A stretch of DNA of 26,131 nucleotides, from contig NW_014577875.1 of the NCBI RefSeq assembly GCF_000485595.1, positions 101,625 through 127,755 on the forward strand, written 5' to 3'. This DNA comes from Priapulus caudatus (taxonomy: Eukaryota; Priapulida; Priapulimorpha; Priapulimorphida; Priapulidae). The translations under genes were made by a program, and so were the position numbers. The notes under the pieces were generated by a model, which saw nothing but the letters and a program-made list of their open reading frames with translations, ran no database searches and had not been told where the DNA came from. Below, piece after piece: positions 1 to 11,100 of the stretch. Position 1 is the first letter of the stretch. Each line of letters begins with the position of its first letter.

Positions 1-3000
1 CCCTGCCGCCCATTCCCCCCTCCCCACGTCGCTGTTATCACGCATCGCCGTTCCTGTGGTTTCGAAATTAAAGACAGCAAGTAGCAATTTTGCTGCGTGC
101 TCTCAGTAGAGCCAGAAAATACTTGCTATCGGCGAAACTCTTAGAGCAACTGCTGGTAAAGCACAAAGATTCGGCTTGGATGAGTGCAGCTGACCGCCTC
201 GAAAAAGTTCCGTACTAACCGTGCTTCATGGGCGTGATGGAGTTGTGCGTGCACCCGCTCTCTTGATAAATGTTTAACTGACGTGATTTATTCGATGGCC
301 CGCAGCCCCCCACGCCACCGGGGAGCTTGTGGCTCGATTGCCAGTTCGGCTCACGCCGACTCCGGTGCGACCAGTGAAACAATCGCCCGAGACAACCATC
401 GCCATATGTAGAGCGGACCCACCTTCCAGCCGCCATCCACCGACGTAGTCACTACACCGCTAGGTAAGTAACACCAAGCTCTAGCTGGACTGTGTCCGTA
501 GTTGGGTATGCTACTAGCCTAGTCCAGCTACACCGTAAGTAGTAACACAATGCCGCTCAGCCTGCCGTCCCCGTAACCGCGGAGACGTGCGAGCACACTA
601 CAGCGGGTCATACCCACTGTCAATGTGTCTAGCTGTCCGTCATGGTCGTGAGTGCGAGTTTTGCAGCATGTTGTTGACGTCTACTTGCAGTATTTGACGA
701 TGGGGACGAAAGCAAACCGACACTGAGAGAAGCTTGCTGTGTCTCGAAACGGTGCCAGACCTTCCACAAGATGAGGTGAGGGAGCCCACCACTCACAACC
801 GAAAAACAACAAACAATAACAACAACGAGCAATAGAATAAACAACAACAACACAAAACAACAACAGCACAGCGCAGTCGCAACCAGCGAACACACGAACA
901 ACCAGTGGGCCTGCAACCAACATAACGAACTACTACACAGCCCCGCTTCCAATGTCCCGGAACCAGCAGACCTCGCACACTACCCTCACACTCTACCCGT
1001 CCCGCCCTTCTCGGTCCCCGATCCACCCCGCGCCGCCATCCCCCGCGCTCGTGCCAGTAAGCTAACGTATATATGCGCGGCTCTTTCATTCGAACGTCGG
1101 TCGTAGGGCATACCCGTTGACTCTCGCCACCCCGCACCCGTGTCGCCACCTCGCTCGGCATTGCGCTCGCTTGCGCTGTCCCCCAACGCTTAGTGCAGCG
1201 GTTTCCACGCTCGAGTAGCCTCCCTGCATTCTCTTACATCCAGCGGAATCGATCCACGTGTTGTTGCAGACTCTCGGATGAGCTTGCCCCTCACCGATCC
1301 GGAGCGATTCGGAACGCCGGTGATCAACAAGAAGTCGACGGAAGACTGGCGGCGATCGAGAGGATCGGCGACCGGATATGTATGCATTCTGGCATCTGAT
1401 GACTGTTGATGATGTTACTGTGCTACTGGTCGCATGATGTGATCATAATGCTGGCTCATGATGATTACGATTCTGCTATGCTGTTGTCGGTGACACTCAC
1501 TCGTGATGATGATGATTCTAACAATCCGTCACTGACGATGATGACCATGAGGCATGACGACGCTACTGAGACCGTGTTGATGGATGACCGATACTTTGAT
1601 GATCGGATTCATGACGCATGTATCAGCAGCAGTGAGGAGAGCTCGATGACGACGGGACCACCGCAGAAGAAGATCGTGCTGCAGCCGCGCTACCTCAAGA
1701 CATGGGCAAGTCGTTGTCCGTCAACGTGACGACAAGCGACGCAACCTACACGGGCTTCCCGGCGCTCGTCGTCCTCGGCCGCCGTGACAGCAGAGGGCCC
1801 CGCTAACCATTAGGACATGAAAGAACGCTCATGTGGAATAGTCGCTCATTCAAGGACGGCAAATAGTGAGTCAGCAGAGTCTACATAGTATAGTATAATG
1901 TTAAATAATATATATGAAGGTAATCACAATATATCTGAAAATCCATTAATATATTCCTCGTAATATATAAGGCAATTAAAATATAATCTACGTAATATAG
2001 AAAGACCATATACTTAACCCATGTAATATATAATATAATACTTAAATATAATCTATGCGATATTTAAGACAGTAACCACTATCTATTATCGGAAAAACCC
2101 AGTGACCAGACACGTTTCGCGGAGTTTGAATTTCCGAATAGTCAGTACAGTACAGATACATACATACCCGTTATATCCTTGAAGACTAGCCTCTACAAAC
2201 CAAGTTTGCCAAGAGGCGAAGGCTGCTACGCGCTACAGCTTAAATATCAGCGGTGCGAAATTACACGTCGAGTCGGGTCAAATAACTCCCTGACTTTACT
2301 GTCGGACTCCCTGATGTTGACAACGCAGGAGTCCGTGTGACGCTCTGAAATCTGCCATACTACTAGTTCGTTCCGAAGCACGGCCTCATTGAATTACCGT
2401 ATTTTTTCAGCAAATGTCCTAGAAAATCTTGTGGTTTAGATGCGTTCAGAAATTAATATCTTTAATTTTGACTTCAGCACTGCGGACTCCTTCATTGCAT
2501 GTGGGACTCCTCTTTTTGCAGGTAGGACTCTCACCAAACACGCTGTTCAAATGTTAATTTCTACCCCTGCAATATGTATGAGTAATGCCAACCAGACATA
2601 ATATTTCTACAGTGAAACCTTGTGCAGACAAACGCGAGCTTGCGCTGATGCAGACGGACCTCCACGAAACAACCTTCGGTTTCTCGCGAGCTTTCGGTTT
2701 TCAGGATTTCGGCATAATAGAGTGTGTACGTATAATACACATTATATAACCAGTCGTGCACTCCTTCAAAGACGGCAAATGGCTGATGTGTAAAAGTACT
2801 TACCTAATTGCACTATCTGAGCACATCGGTGTTATTTCGGCGTTTTTCTCACTTCAGTCACACTCGTTCTGGAAGAAGAAAACGGAAAGAGTTCAGCAAG
2901 GCACCTTTGCTGAAGAAAGATGATTCGAGTGGCATGAAACAAGGGCTGCGCAATGTTTAGAGAAAGTAAACTGTTCAAAAAAACCTTTGCTTAAAATGAC

Positions 3001-5930
3001 CCTCACACCCTCTACCCTAAACCTATAAAATGATCATCCATAACTGTAAACGTTTTGAGCGTACTTCTAAGAAAAGCCGAGCATCGTAAAACAAACTCAC
3101 GAAAAACGGGCGCGATAGAGCTGACGACGATTGTTTAAGTCGGCATGCGATGCGCAGGCTCGCTAGTAATCTCTTGGGTGAATTGCTTGCTGCATCCCTT
3201 ACAGCGATAGACAAGCCCTTCTCATACATGGAGAGGAAAGACTTGCCTCCCAACTGGGACATTCCAGGAAGCTGCTCAGCAAGGGAGGGGACGACGACGG
3301 CCTCCACGTTCGAGAGCTCGGGGACGAGGTACGTCTGCATCCCGGCCCGTCTGTCGCGGCGAGTCGCTGCTAGCATCGTGACTTAGCCTAGGGCGTCCGA
3401 GACCTTCTGTGATAGATACTCGCTACGTAGGACGCCATTGCCCAGATACAAAATTAGTCTCTAACGTTACTTAACTTGTAGGACCAGGGGCGCTTTCCCC
3501 CAACGAAAAGCGTAATTAAGTCCTTAATCCATCGATGAACTTCCCGACTTAATTGAAGAAGTGACCTCGTTCAACGAAGCACAATTAACTTAATCCATGA
3601 TTAGATTAATCACAAAATTTATTCCTACTCAGGAGCACTGATAAATCAACTAATCAAACATTAGTTGCTGAGTACCTAGTGTAGTATGTTAGGTAGTACT
3701 AGTAGTATTAAGTACGCCTGCAGATTTTACAATTGAAATTTTACTTCAAATTTTCGCCAAGGAAATTAAATTATCTAGCATTAGCCGTACTAATTTAGTC
3801 GATGTATAATTGCAAATATTACATTCCTTTTCATGTAGCCGAATTGCCGAATACTTTTGGGTTGTCCGCCATTTTGAATACAGTGTAATTTTCATGTTTA
3901 AGTCGGCTACATTATGTGATTAGATTAAATATGACTTAAATCGCTTCGTGAAACAGTATTAACTATATCATAGATTACAGGAGGTCCAACGTATAATAAT
4001 TTGTGTTGACAGATAAAACAACGGAGATAATCCAACAAAGTTAGGAGAAGAATTAAATTTCAAGGGCTTCACAATTAACACAACAGAATGTCGACTTGTC
4101 CGAATCCAGGTTCTTTAGACGACATGCGGCCGCCAGAAGGCCTTTAGCTCAATCAATGAACATTGTATACTCAAGGCGCTAGGATACCTCTGCCCCAACT
4201 CCTGCTGCAGCTGTATCCGGCTCGTCACAGACTATTAGCTAGAAAGTCTGTAATCACAGTCTGAAAGCACGCAGTGACGTCGTACGCGTCTGTGCGAGCG
4301 GCTCGACGCACATGTATCCAGTCAGCTGCTGCGAATTCGTACTTGGAAGCCAGAGGGGTCGATGCGCTGGGTTGAGTCGTTGCCTACCTCCAAGTGGATA
4401 GCAGACGCAGACTACTATATGCGCAATAATATCGGATCGCACGCACCTTAATTTCCTCGTATAAACAGTTCTGCCTTGTTTTCGGGCGCGAATCTAGCCA
4501 TGACTGCTTCCGTGCCGCAGTACGAATCTATGTCATTGAGATAGCCCCGACCAGTCCACCGTATACTGCTGCCTGGCGGCCCCCTGCGTATCTGTCGAGT
4601 GATGTAACGCTGTAGATTCATACGGTATTTGCGTGTCTTGCAGGGAGGTTGCTACACACTCGTCCGATGCCGAAGAAGGAGACAGTGTTGCCACAACTTC
4701 TACGAAGTTCATGGTGTAAACAGCCCGGAATGCCAGGAGCGTAACATTCCTATTATAGGAGACACTGGAGAGACCGATTTTACAATTTCTCGACAATTTC
4801 CTCTTAAGTTTTTCAACGCGTAGTAGTATCGTATATAAATTGGGGAGTCCGTTGGAACTGGCTTTACGCATTGGTATGAGGCTGCTATGACCAGCCCTAA
4901 TTATAAAAAAGTCTATTTGTAACTGTTAACTTATGTTGTAGCGCCAACGAAACTGCATTATCTTTATGCCATAAACAATATCTCACACCACATGCTATAT
5001 AGGTACGTCGAGTGAGCCCTTGACATTAAATTGAACGCTTGAGATGAGATTTTTAGACTTTGCATGATATTCGAGTACATTGAAAGCGTGGACTGTTATG
5101 TCTAATGTTTGCTCGCAGTTTGTGCACAGGACACATTCACGGATAAACAAGCCCTGCTGCCTCACAGGCCGCTGATCTAAACCTTGCTGCAAGGTAGTTT
5201 AGATAAGTGCTATAGGTCGATTTGGAGGTACACAAGCGTGAGTGAGTTATTGGTTGACCGTTAAGCCAATTGAGCCTTCGTTCCGTCGGGTATCTGCTCT
5301 GCATATACCTCCCGCTTGCAACAGGCTTGTGGGTTGGCACTGTTCAGGATGCTACTCTCTTCTCGGACCTAAATGCACCGTGAACGGCCCTAACTTCTGA
5401 GTATCGTCGAGACTTGTACTGTGACCAATTGGCGACAGACCGCTCGGTACGTGATTTAACAAGGCCCCCTCGCGCATTGCGGCTGCTGGAGGTGCGCGGT
5501 AGCCAAGCGTCTCACCATCGGGTAAAAACCTTATAGACAGTAGGTCAGCAAGCATGTCTCCGCAAACAGGACGCTTTTACACGCCACGCTTTATCGCAAT
5601 GCGTCAGCGCACCGTCCAACGAAGAATGGATATGCCTGTAATTGCGTAGTCCCTATCACTGAACGAGAACTCAATAAGTTATGGTCAGGTGAGGCAACCT
5701 TGAAGGCACGAACCAGCAAGCAAGTGGGGAAGACGAAGAGGCGTGCACACGGCTGCAAGCCTGTCATAACGACGTACGCGCGGGGTCACGCAGTGTGTTC
5801 CTACACGGCGACCAGGCCTTAAGACGCGGATAGAGGTTAATCTTCCGACTCGTCACTCAGGGGCGTGTCGGTTCCTGCTGGGAGCTCTCGTGCCTCACCT
5901 CTTGTCGTGCATGGTTGCATGTAGGGATAC
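1..5930 (+). pseudogene. Corrupted second copy of ARID4 exons 2-10 and introns
   Basis: Collinear with about 9145-14215 along its whole length, introns included. It reaches the window edge, so its true 5' end is not visible. Exon counterparts: exon 2 about 345-463, exon 3 691-775, exon 4 1270-about 1372, exon 5 1627-1865, exon 6 2858-2943, exon 7 3205-3328, exon 8 about 4644-4718, exon 9 about 5138-5237, exon 10 5689-5835. None keeps an open frame through all exons. Exon 2 grows from 94 to about 119 nt and exon 10 from 98 to about 147 nt, mostly through 1-5 base insertions; introns are affected equally. The whole segment is about 17 percent longer than its partner. Exon 1 is absent here and lies downstream at 7996. 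Insertion-biased damage spread evenly over exons and introns fits uncorrected long-read sequence better than pseudogene decay. A genuine decayed tandem duplication is the alternative. Confidence 0.85.
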
Positions 5931-7016
5931 AGTAAATTGCTCACGGCACTTTCGACAGACCTTGCTGCTGTCTTGTCTATCCCACATTACGTAATCCCAC
6001 TGCTTGTTTGACTTGATTCTAGAACACCGCGGTGTGTATTTGGCGTTAACGTTGTGCATTAGTCCTATTCTACACAGCATAGCTATTATGTCCCGGATTG
6101 CTTTCAGCGAGTGTCAGTGTTTAGATGTATATGTGTGTGTGTGTATGTGTGAGCATATGTTTTTGACCCTAGATAGGTGTAGATAGGAGCTGTGCGTTGT
6201 GCCTACTCATGTTGATGCAGTGTTTTGCAGGATTTGATAATGCGCCGTGGCCTTGGGCATTGAGGTAGCATTCGACTGGGCTGCTGCTCAAATATGTAGA
6301 AACTAATATTACTTATATAATGTGTTTGGGATGCGTCACATGTTCTGTACTTGCTCTTGAGTTTTTCTTTTGCCCGGGTGAGTGAATAAATTGTGAATAA
6401 ATATCTACATGGCTGCCGCAATGATTTCTGTATGTAGGGTTCTGTGAGGATTTTTGTGTGGCTACTCCTAAAACATATTAGGGTTCAATCTGCAAAATCC
6501 AGCAGCAATGGCACGTCTTTATGTGTGTGAGTAGATAAAACCCACGTGTTATAATATATGGCTGTGATTTTCTTAGAATTTATGGATTTTTCTTCATCAT
6601 ATATCCATGTAAGATGACTCGGATATTTTCGGAAAAAGCTCCAATACGTTAATAACTTATCCTCCTTGTGTGCGTTTCTACCCTTTTCCTAGGTTTATTG
6701 TTGGATTCCGCCGGTACACGTGTCACGGAGCTATCTGTCTGAGCTGCTGTGTTACGTCTATATTTATCCCCGTTATGGTTTTACACGGTCACATACAACA
6801 GCGTAATTGTGGTGTGGATGAACGTATAGGCCTATCAGATATCAATCCGTGGTTGGTCACTAGTTGTGTGTATGAGATCTCATACATGATGTTGTTGATT
6901 GCTACGTTCACAAGATTTCTAGCTGGTTTAACCAGTGAGAGCAGTAAGTTTGGAGAGGTTAGCTTACATATGCTCTACAGCTGATTGCAGTATCTAGTTG
7001 CATGTGTGCTAACGTT

Positions 7017-7195
7017 CCAGAAGCAGTAGCAGCAGTGGCAGTAGCAGCGGCGGCAGCAGCAGCAGCAGCAACAACAATAGCAGCAGTAGCAGCAGTAGCA
7101 GCAGTAGCAGCAGCAGTCGCAGCAGCAGTAGTAGTGGCAGTAGCAGTAGCAGTAGCAGCAGCAGCAGCAGTAGCAGCAGCGGCAGCAGTGGCAGC
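7017..7195 (+). repeat. Imperfect AGC/AGT trinucleotide repeat
   Basis: About 60 triplets of agc/agt with ggc and aac interruptions. One frame reads Ser-rich with Gly and Asn, one reads Ala/Val-rich, and the third has stops. An ag acceptor-like ttccag precedes it, but the Ser frame reaches a stop shortly after the repeat with no good donor seen. Treated as a non-coding microsatellite. Confidence 0.85.
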
Positions 7196-7844
7196 TCAGC
7201 AGTGCTTGCTGCTGTCTCTAGGCATGACTAAGGTTGCTTCTTCTAATTCACGACTAGAGAGACATCAGTGAGTCATGGGATGCACGCGTTTTGCATAGCC
7301 ATTGCTTGCACGCTAGTGCGTGGCTCCTATTATATGGGATTAAGTGCTGCAGGGGGGGGGGGATCACCATTCATTTTGTACTTTACTTATATACAGTATA
7401 TTTATTATATACCACGAATCTGATAGGCATTCTGGCATTTATTGGGCTGCATAATTTATTTATAAAAGTTTTCATAATTTATATTCTATTACTTATTAGG
7501 AGTTGCACTAGTGTGACATATACTATTACTTATACTAAAACTAATTACTGCTATTACAGTTACTTTGTCATTTGTTGTTTTATCGATTATTGTTTATTCA
7601 TCGATTATTGTTGTTTTATCACTTATTGTGCTGTGTTGCTGTCTATAAAATCAAGCTTGGTGTTTACTCTCCATGGTAGTGGAGGTAGTAGGTGGTGGTA
7701 GGGATTGGATCACAGAAACTACTTCCATAACTTATAACAGTCGACGATTACTTATTACTTGTGCTACTATTGAAGTATTTCTTATACTATTATTTACCTT
7801 TTCTAATACTACTATTATTACCACTGATTTTATTTGTTGCTATA

Positions 7845-7915
7845 TTATTATCATCATCATCCTCATCATCATCATTATTATTATCATCATCCTCATCATC
7901 ATCATCATTATTATA
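7845..7915. repeat. ATC/ATT microsatellite
   Basis: Imperfect atc/att/ctc triplets just upstream of exon 1, in an AT-rich block. It gives an Ile-rich artefactual open frame. Confidence 0.85.
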
Positions 7916-7995
7916 ATTTATAGGCTCTTTGTTCATGTGTATTATAGTTTTCTCGTGCTAGTAATAACGTCTTTGTGCGACCACTTTGCTTGCAG

Positions 7996-8178
7996 GCCGG
8001 TCTCTCGCATGACCCGCCATTCCTGTCGGTCGGCACAGAGGTGAGCGCCAAGTACCGTGGCGCGTTCTGCGAGGCCAAGGTAAAGAAGGTGCAGAGACTC
8101 GTCAAATGCAAGGTGCAGCCGACGGAAGCAGGGACCTCATTCATCGTCACAGATGACGCTGTCAAGGGCAATCTCATG
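7996..8178 (+). CDS. ARID4: ARID4 exon 1 (first visible): Tudor region, N-terminal part
   Basis: 61 codons, phase 0 at both ends. The acceptor is the cttgcag ending at 7995 and the donor is gtgagc at 8179. It encodes [20 protein letters not shown], then [14 protein letters not shown] and DDAVKGNLM. This aligns with the start of human ARID4A ([20 protein letters not shown]). There is no in-frame ATG near the front of the exon, so translation should begin in an upstream exon that I could not locate. This exon has no counterpart in the corrupted copy at 1-5930. Confidence 0.93.
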
Positions 8179-11100
8179 GTGAGCGTCGCTGCTTAGCTTC
8201 CCCCAGCAATCCCTTAGCTTCCCTCAGTGTTTCTTAGCTTGCCTCAGCATTCCCCAGCATTCCTTAGCTTTCCCGAGTATCCCTTAGCTTCCCTCAGCAT
8301 CTCTTCATTTTCCTCAGCATCCCTCGGCATTTCCTGTCTTGCCTTGGCTACCCGTTACTTGGCCATCCTTTACCTTCCCTTCGTGTAGCTTTCTGTCTCT
8401 CCGCATCCATCCCTATCATTCCAGAATCCTTCAGCATCGGTCAGCTTCTCTCAGCATCTCTTAGTCTGCTTCAGTGATCCTCAGCACCTCAGCACAGCTC
8501 AGCATCTCTCACCTTCCCTCAGCATTCCCAAGCATCTCTCACCTTCCCTCAGCATCCCCTAGCATCCCTCATCATCCTTCCTGTACATCAGTCATCCTCC
8601 CTGACACAGCTGACACCCAGCATCCCTCACCCTCACCTCCTGTAGCATTCAAACATCCCCGCCATCATCGACAAGCCTTTATCTCAGCAACTCTCCTTGA
8701 ATCTCATCTTCCGATCAATCATCACTTCCAGTTGTCGCAGTGTGTCGGCGCATCATCGCTTGGGTTTTTGGTTACAATATGGTAATTTGCCAGGCGACAT
8801 AAAAAAGCATGTGTGGTATTAGGTATGGGTTTAGTTGTGCACGCGCGTGCATGCATGTCTGTGCCTACCTGTAGGTAATGTTCGGGGACAGTCTTCCTTC
8901 AACTGTTGATTTATTTCATCTAATAAATGTCATATTGATCGAGTGCGCAGCTGTGAGTTGGGTTTGCGATGCGGGGCGAACGGACACGAGGTATTCGCTT
9001 TTTCGAATGCATGTCTATTGATTCGGCATTCCTCCTCGGAAACACCGCAGTGACCGCACGCTCCAGCGAAAATCCTGACTTTCCGGTTTTGCGCCGGCAC
9101 ATCGTCCCGGCATTAGTGTGGAGATTGCTAAACGTCCCCCCCCCCCTGCGTCCCTGCCCTCCCCCACGTGCTGTTATCACGCCATCGCCGTTCCTACGTC
9201 GGTTCGAAATTAAGACAGCAAGTAGCAATTTTGCTGCTTGCTCTCAGTAGAGGCAGAAAATACTTGCTATCGGGAAACTCTTAAGCAAAGTTCTGTGGTA
9301 AAAGCACCAAAGATTCTGCTTTGGATGAGTGAGCTTGCCGCCTGGAAAAAAGTTCGTTACTAACCATGCTTCATTGGGGTGATGGAGTTTGTGCGTGCAC
9401 CGCTCTCTGATAAATGTTTAATGAGTGATTTATCCGATGGGTTGTGATTCATTGCCAGGTCGGCTCACGCGTGGAGGTGAAACATGCCGAGACAAATCGC
9501 TATGTAGAGGCGACCATTCAGCGCCTCACCGACTGTAGTCAGTACACCGTAGGTAAGTAACACAATGTGTAGTGTGTGGTGGGTGGGTATGTACTAGCTA
9601 GTCAGTACACCGTAAGTAAGTAACACAATGTGTAGTGTGTGGTGGGTGAGCACATACCCACTGTCAATGTGTCTAGCTGTCCGTCCATGAGTGTGAGTGC
9701 GAGTTTTGCAGCATGTTGTTACGTCTACTTGCAGTATTTGACGATGGGGACGAAACGACACTGAGAAGAAGCTTGCTGTGTCTGAAAGGTGACAAGCACT
9801 TCCACAAGAGTGAGGTAGGGAGCCCACACTACAACCGAAAAACAACAAACAATAACAACAACAGCAATAATAATAACAACAACAACAAAAAACAACAACA
9901 AGAACAGCGACAGTAACAACCAGAACAACAACAACAGGTGCAACAACAATAACGAACTAACAGCGTAATGTCGGAACGATCGCATACATTACGTCGTGAT
10001 AACGATGCAGTAAGCTAACGTATGTGCGCGGCTCTCTTCATGACACGTCGTATGAATACCGTTGATAGCGGTGCATTGCGCTCGCTGCGCTGTTAGTGCA
10101 GGTTTTACGCTCAGTGTGTGATTTCTTACATCACGTAATCGATCACGTGTTGTTGCAGACTCTGGATGAGTTGCCCCTCACCGATCCGGAGCGATTCGGA
10201 ACGCCGGTAATCAACAAGAAGTCGAGGAAGAGGCGGCGATTCGGAGGATCGGCGAGGTATGTATGATTCTGCATCTGATGATGTTGATGATGTTACTGTT
10301 GCTACTGGTGATGGTGATGATCATAATGTGGCTCATGATGATTACGATTCTGCTTATGACTGTTGTGGTGACATGACTGTGATGATGATGATTCTAACAA
10401 TGTCACTGACGATGATGACCATGATGATGACGACGCTACTGATGACCGTGATGATGACGATACTGTTGATGATCGGGATGATGACGATGTTTCAGCAGCA
10501 GTGAGGAGAGCTCAGATGACGAGGGACCACCGCAGAAGAAGATCGTGCTGCAGCCGCGCTACATCAAGGACATGGGCAAGGTCGTTGTCGTCAACGTTGA
10601 CGACAAGCGACGCAACTACACGTGGTTCCCGGCGCTCGTCGTCTCGCCCGCCGTGACAGCAGAGGGCGCTAACCTAGACATGAAGACGCAGTGGATAGTG
10701 CGCTCATTCAAGGACGGCAAATAGTGAGTGCAGCGAGTCTAATAGTATAGTAATAATGTTAATATAATATCTAATGTAATACATATATTAAAATCCATGT
10801 AATATATTCCTCGTAATATATAATGCATTAAATATAATCTACGTAATATATAAGACATATACTATAACCCATGTAATATATAATATAATACATATAATAT
10901 AATCTATGCGATATTTAATACAGTACACTATCTATTATCAGAAAACCCATGTGACCAGACACGTTTCGGGGTTTGAAATTTTCCGGAATAGTAGTACAGT
11001 ACAGATACATACATACCGTATATCCTGAAACTAGCCTGTACTAAAACCCAAGTTTTCAAGAGGCGAAGTGCTGTACCGGTACAGTACAATATCAGGGTGC

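Larger units (their letters stand above)
5931..7995. other. Non-coding stretch between the corrupted copy and exon 1
   Basis: No open frame here resembles a known protein. The sequence looks clean compared with 1-5930. It contains a GT-rich patch (6128-6155), the AGC/AGT repeat at 7017-7195, a run of ten G at 7351-7360, and AT-rich sequence with an ATT/ATC-rich repeat at 7845-7915. It probably belongs to the 5' part of the gene (intron, first exon or promoter), but I could not place the ATG exon or a promoter. Confidence 0.5.

Noticed and set aside
6670-6984. 104-residue frame with hydrophobic stretches
   Set aside because: Starts at a non-ATG codon, has no recognisable domain and sits in non-coding sequence.
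7002-7271. Ala/Val-rich 89-residue frame
   Set aside because: It is one frame of the AGC/AGT repeat, with no flanking protein similarity.
7643-7675. tataaaa followed by an ATG and a gtagtg donor, as a first exon in phase with exon 1
   Set aside because: The ATG would fall at the expected transcription start, leaving no 5' UTR, and the donor is weak.
10259-10504. Met/Asp/Thr-rich 81-residue frame
   Set aside because: Intron 4 GAT repeat lying between well-supported exons 4 and 5.
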